Assembly: GCF_900119845.1 (NCBI RefSeq)
Contig: NZ_FPKU01000002.1
Span: 62,001 to 126,000 of the forward strand
Length of the DNA: 64,000 nucleotides
Reading direction: 5' to 3'
Source: Devosia enhydra
Lineage (GTDB): Bacteria > Pseudomonadota > Alphaproteobacteria > Rhizobiales > Devosiaceae
Shown in pieces: positions 18,176-28,477 of this stretch (position 1 is the first letter of the stretch; every line of letters begins with the position of its first letter). The position numbers and the translations under genes were made by a program. The notes below the pieces were generated by a model, which was not told the origin of the DNA, did not search any database, and worked only from the letters and a program-made list of their open reading frames with translations.

Positions 18176-18736
18176 TCAGGCCGAATGGGGCCCCTCGGGT
18201 TCCTGGCTCTCCTCGGGGCGCCTTCCCTTGAGGGTGAGCGGCAGGCCGGCGGCGACGAAATAGACATCCGTGCAGATTTCAGCCAGCCGCTGGTGCGTAG
18301 ACCCGGCCAGGTCGCGGAACGAGCGAGCCAGCGCATTGTCGGGCACGATGCCGAGCCCCACCTCGTTGGAAACGAGGATGACGCGCGTGTCTTGCAGCCC
18401 CGAAAGCGTGCGCCCCAGCCCCTCCACCGCCCCTGCCACGTCGCGCCCGGCGCCCAGAAGGTTCGAAAGCCAAAGCGTCAGGCAGTCGACGAGTATGGCA
18501 TCATGGCTCATGGCGGCGCGCTCGATGGCCTCGGCGAGGGCGAGGGGCTCTTCGAGCGTGTCGAAACGGCCGTGGCGGGTGCGCTGGTGGGTGGCCACCC
18601 GCTCCTTCATCTCCGCATCGAGAGCTTCGGCCGTGGCCAGATAGAGCGGCCGGTCGCCGGCCCGCATCGCCAGCCTTTCGGCAAATCCGGTCTTGCCCGA
18701 TCGGGCGCCACCCAGCACCAGTACATGTTCGCTCAT
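18176..18736 (-). CDS. cobU: Bifunctional adenosylcobinamide kinase / adenosylcobinamide-phosphate guanylyltransferase
   Basis: 186 residues, standard CobU/CobP. P-loop VLGGARSGKTGFAERL at the N-terminus, VDCLTLWLSNLL as the Walker-B-like segment, and SNEVGLGIVPDNALARSFRD as the family's guanylylation/metal segment. It phosphorylates adenosylcobinamide and forms GDP-cobinamide, the acceptor for the lower ligand. cobS/cobV, cobT and the aminopropanol-forming enzymes are not in this window. Upstream, 263 bases separate it from the divergent kinase gene. Confidence 0.93.
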   Translation of the reverse strand: MSEHVLVLGGARSGKTGFAERLAMRAGDRPLYLATAEALDAEMKERVATHQRTRHGRFDTLEEPLALAEAIERAAMSHDAILVDCLTLWLSNLLGAGRDVAGAVEGLGRTLSGLQDTRVILVSNEVGLGIVPDNALARSFRDLAGSTHQRLAEICTDVYFVAAGLPLTLKGRRPEESQEPEGPHSA

Positions 18737-18999
18737 CGTCCCAGCCTCATTTTTTCCGCATCACGCGGAACGCATCGCCCTCGCTCTATCAATTCGCGAG
18801 GCCGCCTTCGCGTTCATTGTGCCCCTCGCGCCGGGCATGCAAGCCATGCGGGGATGCCCCTTGCGGGAAAGCGGCGAAGGCGGTTTCCTTTGGTTATTCT
18901 ACTTTCGTCTAGATGGCTTTGGTTCTATGGTCCGCGCGATTTGCGCGGGGGCCCTCCGGCTCCCATCACAAGCGAAATTGCCGATCGGAGAACAGTCCT
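18737..18999. promoter_or_regulatory. Divergent promoter region between cobU and the zwf operon
   Basis: 263 gene-free bases upstream of both cobU (minus) and the BadF-type kinase-zwf-pgl-edd unit (plus). I see no riboswitch and no clear operator. CGGAGAAC just before 19000 supports a TTG start for the kinase. Confidence 0.4.
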
Positions 19000-19941
19000 T
19001 TGGCTCGTTTCTATCTGGGCGTGGATGGCGGGGGCACCAATTGCAGGGTGTGCCTGGCCGATGCCGACCTGAATCCGCTGGCCGAAGTGCGCAACGGCCG
19101 TTCGAATCTGCAGATCGACGATGGTGAGCCGGCCTGGCGCGCCATCAGCGATGGTACGCGCGACGTTTTCGCCGCTGCCGGCATCGATTATGCCGAAACC
19201 GCCAACACTTATGCCTGTTTCGGCATGGCCGGCGGCCGCATGGATACGGCACGCGCCGCCTTCGGGGCGCGGCCCTGGCCCTTTGCCGCCGTGCGCGTCT
19301 ATGACGATATCGACATCGCCCATGCCGGTGCGCTGGGCGGGCAGGATGGCGCGGTGATCATCGTGGGCACCGGGTCGGCGGCTCTCGCCATCGTAAATGG
19401 CAAGCGCCACCAGGCCGGCGGCTGGGGTTTCCAGGTAGGCGACCAGATGTCGGGCGCGATCCTTGGGCGCGAGCTCGTGCGCATGGCCGTCGAGGCCGAG
19501 GACGGGCTCGTCGAGGCCACCCCGCTGACCAAGGCCGTGGTGGCCGGGTTCGGTGGCTCCAACCAGGCCGTGATGAGCTGGTCGTTCGCAGCCGAAAAGC
19601 CGGTGCGCATCGTCGGCGAAGATGGTGCCGAAGGCCATGAGGATCTGCTGATCGGCCGGGCTCCGGCAGAATTCGGAAAGCTCATGCCGCTCTTTATCGA
19701 GCATTACGAGGCCGGCGACAGCGCCGCGAAATCGCTGATGGCGCTGCAGCTGAGCTATGTCGACCGCTACGTGAACTGGTTCAAGGCGCGCGGCGCCACC
19801 CGCATGGCGGTGGTGGGCGGGTTCGGGCAGCGGCTCTTTCCGCTGCTCAAGGAGCGCTATGGCGATTTCGTCATGCTGCCGCTCTACGAGCCGCTGCGTG
19901 GCGCGCTGATCCTGGCGCGGCAGCATTTCCCCGCCGCCTGA
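19000..19941 (+). CDS. BadF/BadG-family sugar kinase, probably (N-acetyl)glucosamine kinase
   Basis: 313 residues. Actin-like ATPase fold: FYLGVDGGGTNCRVCLADAD is the phosphate-1 loop, VIIVGTGSAAL the phosphate-2 loop, GGWGFQVGDQMSGAILGREL a family-specific segment, and VVGGFGQRLF near the C-terminus the adenosine-binding part. Closest pattern is glucosamine/N-acetylglucosamine kinase of the BadF/BadG/BcrA/BcrD family; the fold is clear, the sugar is inferred. The TTG at 19000 is chosen (MARFYLGVDGGG) with CGGAGAAC 5 bases before; the frame runs open to 18913 but the extra residues are unlike a kinase. It leads zwf by 26 bases. Confidence 0.85.
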   Translation: MARFYLGVDGGGTNCRVCLADADLNPLAEVRNGRSNLQIDDGEPAWRAISDGTRDVFAAAGIDYAETANTYACFGMAGGRMDTARAAFGARPWPFAAVRVYDDIDIAHAGALGGQDGAVIIVGTGSAALAIVNGKRHQAGGWGFQVGDQMSGAILGRELVRMAVEAEDGLVEATPLTKAVVAGFGGSNQAVMSWSFAAEKPVRIVGEDGAEGHEDLLIGRAPAEFGKLMPLFIEHYEAGDSAAKSLMALQLSYVDRYVNWFKARGATRMAVVGGFGQRLFPLLKERYGDFVMLPLYEPLRGALILARQHFPAA

Positions 19942-19967
19942 CCGATCCGCAAAGGAGTTTTCGGGAC

Positions 19968-21449
19968 GTGTCCAGCCGCATCATTCCGGTCCAGCCCTTC
20001 GATTACGTGGTGTTCGGCGCCACGGGCGACCTCACCAAGCGAAAGCTGATCCCCGCCCTCTATCACCGCTTCCATGATGGGCAGTTCGATGAGCAGAGCC
20101 ACATCATCGGGGTGTCGCGCAGCAAGCTCAGCGATGAGGAGTTCCGCACCCTTGCGCGCGACAGCGTGCACGAGTTCGTCGAGGCCGAGTACCAGGACGA
20201 GGCGGTGATCGCGCGTTTCGTCTCGATCTTCTCCTATGTCTCCATCGATGTGTCCAATCGCGAGGGCTGGACCGATCTCGGCCCGGCGCTGCGCGAGGAT
20301 CCCAAGGTGGTGCGCGCCTTCTACCTGGCAGTCGCGCCCGATCTCTTCGGCCCCATCTGCCAGTATCTCAAGGACAAGGGCTATTACCGGCGCGACGCGC
20401 GGGTGGTGGTCGAAAAGCCGCTCGGGCACGACCTCGCCTCATCGGGGCAGATCAACGACGCGATCTCGGAAATCTTCGCCGAGGACCAGGTTTACCGCAT
20501 CGACCATTATCTCGGTAAGGAGACGGTGCAGAACCTCCTGGCGCTGCGCTTTGCCAATATCCTGTTCGAGCCGATCTGGAACTCGGCCCATATCGACCAC
20601 ATCCAGCTCACCGTGGCCGAATCGGTGGGCGCCGGCACGCGCGGCTACTATGACGAGTCCGGCGCGCTGCGGGACATGATCCAGAACCACATGCTGCAGC
20701 TGCTCTGCCTCGTGGCCATGGAGCCGCCGGCCTCGGACGAGGCCAATGCGCTGCGCGACGAAAAGCTCAAGGTGCTGCGTTCGCTCAAGCCCATCAGGGG
20801 AGAGGCAGTTGGCCGCTGCACCGTGCGCGGGCAATATCGCGGCGTCTCGTCCGAAGGCACCTCGGTCAAGGGCTATCAGGATGAGCTGCCGGCCGAAAAG
20901 AAGGGCTCGCGCACCGAGACCTTCGTGGCGCTCAAGGCCGAGATCGAGAACTGGCGCTGGTCGGGCGTGCCCTTCTATTTCCGCACCGGCAAGCGCATGG
21001 CGACCCGCGTCTCCGAGATCGTCATCCAGTTCCGCACGATCCCGCATTCGATCTTCGATCATGCCGAGGGCGCCCCGCGCCCCAACCGGCTCATCATCCG
21101 CCTCCAGCCCGACGAGGGCGTGCGCATGCTGATGATGATCAAGGATCCCGGCCCCGGCGGCATGCGCCTGCGCGAGGTGCCGCTCAACCTCTCCTTTGCC
21201 GAAACCTTCTCCGAGCGCACGCCCGAGGCCTATGAGCGGCTGCTGCTCGATGTCATCCGCGGCAATCAGACCCTGTTCATGCGCCGCGACGAGCTCGAGG
21301 CCGCCTGGAGCTGGGTCGACCCCATCCGCAGCGCCTGGGATACGGGCAATGACGCCCCCCAGCCTTATAGCGCCGGCACCTGGGGGCCCACCGGGGCCAT
21401 CGCACTCATCGAGCGCGACGGCCGCACCTGGCATGAGGACGGACATTGA
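19968..21449 (+). CDS. zwf: Glucose-6-phosphate 1-dehydrogenase
   Basis: 493 residues, standard length. VVFGATGDLTKRKLIPALYH is the NADP-binding loop, VVVEKPLGHDL and YRIDHYLGKETVQNL carry the catalytic histidine and lysine. Oxidises glucose-6-phosphate to 6-phosphogluconolactone, feeding the Entner-Doudoroff and pentose-phosphate routes and giving NADPH. GTG start at 19968 behind AAAGGAG. The stop overlaps the pgl TTG start (TTGA). First of three consecutive pathway enzymes. Confidence 0.96.
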   Translation: MSSRIIPVQPFDYVVFGATGDLTKRKLIPALYHRFHDGQFDEQSHIIGVSRSKLSDEEFRTLARDSVHEFVEAEYQDEAVIARFVSIFSYVSIDVSNREGWTDLGPALREDPKVVRAFYLAVAPDLFGPICQYLKDKGYYRRDARVVVEKPLGHDLASSGQINDAISEIFAEDQVYRIDHYLGKETVQNLLALRFANILFEPIWNSAHIDHIQLTVAESVGAGTRGYYDESGALRDMIQNHMLQLLCLVAMEPPASDEANALRDEKLKVLRSLKPIRGEAVGRCTVRGQYRGVSSEGTSVKGYQDELPAEKKGSRTETFVALKAEIENWRWSGVPFYFRTGKRMATRVSEIVIQFRTIPHSIFDHAEGAPRPNRLIIRLQPDEGVRMLMMIKDPGPGGMRLREVPLNLSFAETFSERTPEAYERLLLDVIRGNQTLFMRRDELEAAWSWVDPIRSAWDTGNDAPQPYSAGTWGPTGAIALIERDGRTWHEDGH

Positions 21450-22135
21450 ACCGGCACGATTTCGAAAGCCGCGAGGAGCTTGCCCGCGCCCTCGCCGAAG
21501 CGGTGGCCGAGCGCATCCGCATCGGCATCGCCGAGCGCGGCACCGCCGCCATCGCGCTTTCGGGCGGCTCGACACCGGGCAAGTTCTTTTCCCGGCTGGG
21601 CAAGACCAAGGATATCGCCTGGGACAAGGTGACCGTCACGCTCGTCGACGAGCGCTGGGTCGATGAGCTTTCGGCCCGCTCCAATGCCGGCCTCATCAAC
21701 GAGAAGCTGTTGCAGGGCCCCGCCGCCGTGGCGCGCTTCCTGCCGCTCTATTCGGGCGGCGCCGAGCCCACCCCCGCAACCATCGCCGAAACCGCGGCCC
21801 GGCTGTCCGGCATTCCCAAGTTCGATGCCGTGGTGCTGGGCATGGGGAACGACGGGCACACCGCCTCGTTCTTCCCCGGCGGGGATGCGCTGGCGGACGC
21901 CCTTGCCGGCCCTGCCCCCGTCATCGCCATCCGCGCCCCGGGCGCCGGGGAGCCGCGCGTCACGCTGAGCCTCCCGCGCCTGCTCGAAACCGAGGCGCTC
22001 TATCTTCATATCGAGGGGGCCGAGAAGGCCGAGACGCTGGACAAGGCGCTCGCCGAGGGCCCCGAGCTCGATATGCCGGTGCGCGCCGTGCTGCGGCAGG
22101 ATCGCGTTCCGCTCGAAATCTACTGGGCGCCCTGA
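21446..22135 (+). CDS. pgl: 6-phosphogluconolactonase
   Basis: 229 residues, DevB/Pgl type. ALSGGSTPGKFFSRL binds phosphate; VTLVDERWVDELSARSN is the active-site stretch; VVLGMGNDGHTASFFPGG has the catalytic His. Hydrolyses the lactone made by Zwf. TTG start at 21446 overlapping the zwf stop implies coupled translation. Edd starts 18 bases after the stop. Confidence 0.94.
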   Translation: MNRHDFESREELARALAEAVAERIRIGIAERGTAAIALSGGSTPGKFFSRLGKTKDIAWDKVTVTLVDERWVDELSARSNAGLINEKLLQGPAAVARFLPLYSGGAEPTPATIAETAARLSGIPKFDAVVLGMGNDGHTASFFPGGDALADALAGPAPVIAIRAPGAGEPRVTLSLPRLLETEALYLHIEGAEKAETLDKALAEGPELDMPVRAVLRQDRVPLEIYWAP

Positions 22136-22153
22136 CGCCCGCAAGGAGGTCCC

Positions 22154-23965
<1,812 letters not shown>

Positions 23966-24702
23966 GGGGCCGCCCTAGTCACGGGCCCCTCACGCCTGCC
24001 GACCCCTCTCGCTGAGGAGCCCCGGAGGGGCGTCTAAAAGTGCGAGGGCCGCCGGCACCTCGCCCTCACAGAAAAGCCCCTCTTTACCTCTCCCTTTGGG
24101 GGCTTCGAGGCGACGGCGGAGCCGGGCAATCCGTCCGGTGGACGGATTGAAGCCGAGAAGGCCATGAGAGCTATGCTCGAATGGCGCGAGGTCGGCGCGT
24201 AGCGCCGGGTGAGGGGGCCTTCGCCGCAGGCGCGGAATGGCGCAACGTCCTGATACCGCAACTGGATTCCCGCTTCCGCGGGAATGACGTCGTGGGTGGG
24301 ACGGGTTTGGAGGAGGTTCGGCTAATGCGCAAGCGGCAAGCCGCCTCACCCGGCCTGCGGCCGACCTCGCGCCAAAAGGGAAAGGTGGTCAGCCGAAGCA
24401 CTCTTCCAGGCGGTCGTCCCTGCGAAAACAGGGATTTCCGTTTGGTGTGCGGATCCGGTCAACAGAGGTCCTGCTTCCGCGGGAACCACCCTGTGAGGGA
24501 CAAGCGCAGCGGTCCCCGACCTCGTGGTTCGAGACGCGGCTGAAGCCGCTCCTCACCATGAGGTCTCCCCCACAATTCACAGAGGCCCTCATCCTGAGGA
24601 GCCCCGCAGGGGCGTCTCGAAGGACGAGGGCCGCCGGCACCTCGCCCTCACAGACAAGCCCCTCTTTACCTCTCCCCCAAGGGAGAGGTTAAACGAGCCC
24701 CC
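23966..24702. repeat. 737-base gene-free region made of palindromic and direct repeats
   Basis: No convincing gene on either strand. It contains three CTCATGCTGAGG-type units (24004-24048, 24520-24563 inverted, 24586-24630). An 83-base direct repeat lies at 24012-24094 and 24594-24676 (CTGAGGAGCCCC through TTTACCTCTCCC). A different palindrome, ATTCCCGCTTCCGCGGGAAT, is at about 24267-24286, with a half copy near 24473-24485. The region lies between the convergent edd and upp. Confidence 0.75.
24668..24689. terminator. Hairpin downstream of upp
   Basis: ACCTCTCCC, loop CCAA, GGGAGAGGT: a perfect 9-base-pair stem 14 bases after the upp stop on the minus strand. No U-run follows on either strand, so it may be a 3'-stabilising hairpin, or the end of the repeat unit, rather than an intrinsic terminator. 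Confidence 0.4.
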
Positions 24703-25332
24703 TCAGCGCGTGCCGTACATCCGGTCGCCCGCATCCCCGAGGCCCGGGACGATATAGCCCTTCTCGTTGAGATGGCTGTCAATGGCGGCGGTGAAGACCG
24801 GCACGTCGGGATGGGCTTCGTTGAATTTCTGCACGCCCTCGGGCGCCGCCAGAAGGCACAGGAAGCGCAGATTGTTGGCGCCGCGCTGCTTGAGCCGCTC
24901 GATGGCGGCGATGGCCGAGTTGGCGGTGGCCAGCATCGGATCGACCACGATCACCAGCCGGTCGGCGATGTCGGCCGGCGCCTTGAAGTAATACTCCACC
25001 GGCTGCAGTGTCTCGTGGTCGCGATAGATACCAATATGGGCGACGCGCGCCGCCGGCACCAGGTCGAGCATGCCATCGAGCAGCCCGTTGCCGGCCCGCA
25101 GGATCGAGGCGAAGACCAGCTTCTTGCCCTTGAGCGTCGGGGCCTCGATGGTTTCGAGCGGGGTCTTTATCGAGATCATCTCGAGTTCGAGATCGCGCGT
25201 CACCTCGTAGCAGAGCAGATGCGCGATCTCGCGCAGCAGCACGCGGAAGCCCGCGATCGAGGTTTCCTTGTCGCGCATGATGGTCAGCTTGTGCTGCACC
25301 AGCGGGTGATCGACGACTGTGACGTTCTGCAT
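24703..25332 (-). CDS. upp: Uracil phosphoribosyltransferase
   Basis: 209 residues, usual length. [20 protein letters not shown] at the N-terminus, [20 protein letters not shown] and the PRPP-binding loop [20 protein letters not shown]-terminal [17 protein letters not shown]. Converts uracil and PRPP to UMP. The frame is open upstream to 25539, but ATG 25332 gives the conserved N-terminus and lies 4 bases after the deoB stop with GCGGAG as ribosome-binding site. Last gene of the nucleoside operon: it salvages uracil released by upstream phosphorolysis. Confidence 0.95.
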   Translation of the reverse strand: MQNVTVVDHPLVQHKLTIMRDKETSIAGFRVLLREIAHLLCYEVTRDLELEMISIKTPLETIEAPTLKGKKLVFASILRAGNGLLDGMLDLVPAARVAHIGIYRDHETLQPVEYYFKAPADIADRLVIVVDPMLATANSAIAAIERLKQRGANNLRFLCLLAAPEGVQKFNEAHPDVPVFTAAIDSHLNEKGYIVPGLGDAGDRMYGTR

Positions 25333-25336
25333 CGCT

Positions 25337-26575
25337 CTACTCCGCAGCGGCAAGACCGGAAAGGAAGCTCTTGCCGTGCCGGCCCGGAGCGATTCCGAGC
25401 CAGTGGGCAATGCCTTCCCCAATATCGGCCAAGCTTGGGCGAATGCCAATCTCGCCCTTGGCCAGAGCGGGGGAAAACACGAGGATCGGCACCTGCTCGC
25501 GCGTATGGTCGGTGCCCGTCCAGGTCGGATCGTTGCCATGGTCGGCCGTCAGCACCAGAAGATCGTCATGCCTGAGCCTGGCGATCACCTCGGGCAGGCG
25601 CGAATCGAAATATTCGAGCGCGGCGGCATAGCCCGGCACGTCGCGGCGATGGCCGTATTCGCTGTCGAAATCGACGAAATTGGTCATCACCAGCGCACCA
25701 TCGGGCATCATGTCGAGGGTTTCCAGCGTCGCATCATAGAGCGCCGTCAGCCCCGAGGCCTTGATCTTGTGGGTCACGCCATGGCCGGCGAAGATGTCGG
25801 AGATCTTGCCGATGGCAAACACCTGCCGCCCCTCCCCCTTGAGGCGATCGAGCAAAGTCGGCTCCGGGGGCGAGATGGCGAAATCGCGCCGGTTGCCGGT
25901 GCGCTTGAAGGCTCCGGCCGTTTCCCCAAGGAACGGCCGGGCGATGACGCGGCCGATATTGAGCGGAGCGGTGTGCCGGAAGACGATCTCGCAGAGATCG
26001 TAGAGCCTTTGCAGCCCGAAATGCCCCTCATGGGCGGCGATCTGGAAGACGCTGTCGACCGAGGTGTAGCAGATGGGCTTGCCGGTGCGGATGGACTCCT
26101 CGCCATACTGCTCGATCACTTCGGTGCCCGAGGCATGGGCATTGCCCAGGATGCCGGGCAGGCCCGCCTCCGCGCAGATGGCGGCGATCATCTCGTCGGG
26201 AAAGGCCGGCACGGTCTTGGGAAAATAGCCCCACTCGAAGGGCACCGGCACCCCGGCGATCTCCCAATGGCCCGATGGGGTATCCTTGCCCTTGGAAACT
26301 TCCCGCCCCACCCCGAAAAGCCCGGCCCTCGGGGTCGCGGAGAGCCCCGGCGGCAGGCGACCGGTGGAGAGTTTCACCGCCGCGCCCAAGCCCAGCGCGT
26401 CGAGATTGGGCACTGCCAGCGGCCCGCTGCGCAATTCGGCCTGCCCGCCCTTGCCCGCCGCGCAGGCCTCGGCAATGTGCCCGACCGTATCAGCGCCCGC
26501 ATCGCCATAGGCCGCCGCATCGGGCGCCCCGCCAATGCCGACGCTGTCGAGGATGAGAAGGATGGCGCGGGGCAT
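25337..26575 (-). CDS. deoB: Phosphopentomutase
   Basis: 412 residues, normal length. [17 protein letters not shown] is the N-terminal metal and phosphate site; [32 protein letters not shown] and [20 protein letters not shown] are signature segments of this alkaline-phosphatase-superfamily enzyme. Interconverts (deoxy)ribose-1-phosphate and -5-phosphate, linking DeoA to DeoC. TGGAGG precedes ATG 26575. Confidence 0.95.
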   Translation of the reverse strand: MPRAILLILDSVGIGGAPDAAAYGDAGADTVGHIAEACAAGKGGQAELRSGPLAVPNLDALGLGAAVKLSTGRLPPGLSATPRAGLFGVGREVSKGKDTPSGHWEIAGVPVPFEWGYFPKTVPAFPDEMIAAICAEAGLPGILGNAHASGTEVIEQYGEESIRTGKPICYTSVDSVFQIAAHEGHFGLQRLYDLCEIVFRHTAPLNIGRVIARPFLGETAGAFKRTGNRRDFAISPPEPTLLDRLKGEGRQVFAIGKISDIFAGHGVTHKIKASGLTALYDATLETLDMMPDGALVMTNFVDFDSEYGHRRDVPGYAAALEYFDSRLPEVIARLRHDDLLVLTADHGNDPTWTGTDHTREQVPILVFSPALAKGEIGIRPSLADIGEGIAHWLGIAPGRHGKSFLSGLAAAE

Positions 26576-26639
26576 GAAAACCTCCAGAAAAGGCTGGGAA
26601 CGGCAGAGCGGATCGAAAGACGGATGAGAAAACGGCCCG

Positions 26640-27962
26640 TCAGCCCGGCGGGTCGACGCGTCCGGCCAGGAGCGGATCGGTGGGGGCTTTCTCGCCCAGG
26701 GTCAGGGCGGCGCGCAAGCGGCTTTCGGCATCGGCTGCGCTGGCCTCGTCACGGGCGTGGAGCCGCGCGACTACGGTCGGGCCGGAGATGGGCGTGCCGA
26801 GCCCGGCCAGGGCTTCAAAGCCCACGGCGTGGTCGATCGCCTGGGCAGGATCTGTGCGGCCGCCGCCCAGCGCTACCACTGCCATGCCGATGGCGCGGGT
26901 GTCGATCGCCACGATTTCGCCCTCGCCCGAAAGCGTCACGTCGCGCACGATGGGCGCCTTGGCGAGGTGGTGGTCCATGCGCTCGACGAAATCGGTGGGT
27001 CCGCCCAGCGCGCTCACCATGCGGGCGAAGCGCTCCAGCGCCGTGCCGTCGGCGAGGCTGCGCTCGGCCGCTTTGCGAGCCTCAGCCTCGTCGGCAAAGA
27101 GCCCGCATAGCACGAGCCCGCGCGCCGCAAGCGCCAGCGTCACCTCCAGCAACCGCGGGTCGCGATGCCGGCCGGTGAGGAAATCCACCGCATTGCGCAT
27201 CTCCACCGCATTGCCGGCAGCGCTCGCGAGCGGCTCGTTCATGTCGGTCAAAAGGGCGGCGGTCGGCAATCCGGCGCCATTGGCCACCGCAACGAGGCTT
27301 TGGGCCAGTTCCACCGCCTTGTCGTGACTGGGCATGAAGGCGCCCGAGCCGGTCTTGACGTCGAGGACAAGCGCACCGAGACCGGCCGCGAGCTTTTTCG
27401 AGAGGATCGAGGCGGTGATCAGCGAGACCGACTCCACCGTGCCGGTGACGTCGCGGATGGCATACAGCGTCTTGTCGGCGGTGGCGAGATCGGCTGTCTG
27501 CCCGATCACGGCGCAGCCCACATCGCGCACCACCTGCCGGAAGAGCGCATTGTCGGGCTGGGTGCGGTAGCCGGGAATGGAATCGAACTTGTCGAGCGTG
27601 CCACCCGTATGGCCCAGTCCGCGCCCCGAAATCATCGGCACATAGGCGCCGCAGGCCGCCAGCATCGGGGCCAGCATCAGCGAGACATTGTCGCCCACCC
27701 CGCCGGTCGAGTGCTTGTCGAGCACCGGCCCCGGCAGGTCTGTCCAGTCGAGCACCGTCCCCGAATCCCGCATCGCCGCCGTCAGGGCCACACGCTCTGC
27801 CAGCGTCATATCGCGGAAATAGACCGCCATAGCGAAGGCCGCCGCCTGCGCATGGGAGACTTCGCCCCGCGTCAGCCCCCTGATGAACCCCCCGATCTGG
27901 GCTGCGTCCAACGCCTTGCCATCACGCTTGGCGACGATGATTTCCTGCGGGAGGAGGGTCAT
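26640..27962 (-). CDS. deoA: Thymidine phosphorylase
   Basis: 440 residues, exactly the size of the E. coli enzyme. [20 protein letters not shown] is the phosphate/nucleoside-binding signature; [18 protein letters not shown] and [19 protein letters not shown] follow. Splits thymidine or deoxyuridine into base and deoxyribose-1-phosphate. ATG 27962 overlaps the stop of the upstream DUF559 gene (ATGA); the extra residues upstream in frame are repeat-derived. No strong ribosome-binding site is visible, consistent with coupled translation. Confidence 0.94.
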   Translation of the reverse strand: MTLLPQEIIVAKRDGKALDAAQIGGFIRGLTRGEVSHAQAAAFAMAVYFRDMTLAERVALTAAMRDSGTVLDWTDLPGPVLDKHSTGGVGDNVSLMLAPMLAACGAYVPMISGRGLGHTGGTLDKFDSIPGYRTQPDNALFRQVVRDVGCAVIGQTADLATADKTLYAIRDVTGTVESVSLITASILSKKLAAGLGALVLDVKTGSGAFMPSHDKAVELAQSLVAVANGAGLPTAALLTDMNEPLASAAGNAVEMRNAVDFLTGRHRDPRLLEVTLALAARGLVLCGLFADEAEARKAAERSLADGTALERFARMVSALGGPTDFVERMDHHLAKAPIVRDVTLSGEGEIVAIDTRAIGMAVVALGGGRTDPAQAIDHAVGFEALAGLGTPISGPTVVARLHARDEASAADAESRLRAALTLGEKAPTDPLLAGRVDPPG

Positions 27963-28477
27963 GGGCACATCACTTTGTCGATTTGGGACGTGGTATCCCC
28001 CACCCCTGTCCCCTCCCCGCAAGGGGGAGGGAGACCCGACTGGTCCATCGCAGAGGATTCAACGATGCGGCTTCGGCTCTTGCGCCTCCCTCCCCCTTGC
28101 GGGGAGGGATCGAGGGTGGGGGTATGCCCCCGCAACGAGTCTGCCAGTTTCAGATAGACGCCGTCGGCATTGCGCATGGCTTCAGCATTGGAAATCCTGA
28201 GCACGCGATAGCCACGCGCTTCGAGGTAGGCATCCCGCCGGCGATCAGCGGCCTGAGCGTCTTCACTGTCATGGCTCGACCCATCGACTTCGATGACCAG
28301 CCCGGCGTGATGGCAGGCAAAGTCCACAAAATACGGACCCAACTGCGCCTGACGGCGAAAATGGAAGCCCTCGCGGCGGAACCAGAACAGGATGCGCCAC
28401 AGCGCGCGTTCCGGTTCCCCCATGCTGGCGCGCAGCGACCGTGCCCTGCCGATATCCTTTTCGAGCCTACGCCCCAT
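27959..28477 (-). CDS. DUF559 endonuclease-like protein with repeat-encoded C-terminus
   Basis: 172 residues. The first ~125 resemble DUF559, a Vsr/PD-(D/E)XK-like nuclease fold: RARSLRASMGEPERALWRIL, GFHFRRQAQLGPYFVDFACH, LVIEVDGSSHD and YRVLRISNAEAM, with the putative metal-binding pattern D...E-x-D. The last ~45 residues (TPTLDPSPQGGG ... SGLPPPCGEGTGVG) are translated from an inverted pair of REP-like palindromes (27996-28125) and are unlikely to belong to the fold. The start overlaps the aldehyde dehydrogenase end by 11 bases; the stop overlaps the deoA ATG. It has no obvious role in nucleoside metabolism. DUF559 function is unproven. Confidence 0.8.
   Translation of the reverse strand: MGRRLEKDIGRARSLRASMGEPERALWRILFWFRREGFHFRRQAQLGPYFVDFACHHAGLVIEVDGSSHDSEDAQAADRRRDAYLEARGYRVLRISNAEAMRNADGVYLKLADSLRGHTPTLDPSPQGGGRRKSRSRIVESSAMDQSGLPPPCGEGTGVGDTTSQIDKVMCP
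27996..28125. repeat. Inverted pair of REP-like palindromes inside the DUF559 3' end
   Basis: Left unit around 27998-28035 (CACCCCTGTCCCCTCCCCGC then AAGGGGGAGGGA) and right unit around 28086-28123 (CTCCCTCCCCCTTGCGGGGA then GGGATCGAGGGTGGGGG) are inverted copies separated by ~50 bases. Same family as 6341-6381 and 30877-31003. Confidence 0.85.

Noticed and set aside
17321-19072. Plus-strand open frame of 583 codons
   Set aside because: Covers the TSUP and cobU genes in antisense; no motifs.
23966-24702. CRISPR array in the repeat-rich gap
   Set aside because: Repeats are palindromic units of differing orientation and uneven spacing, with no unique-spacer pattern and no cas genes.
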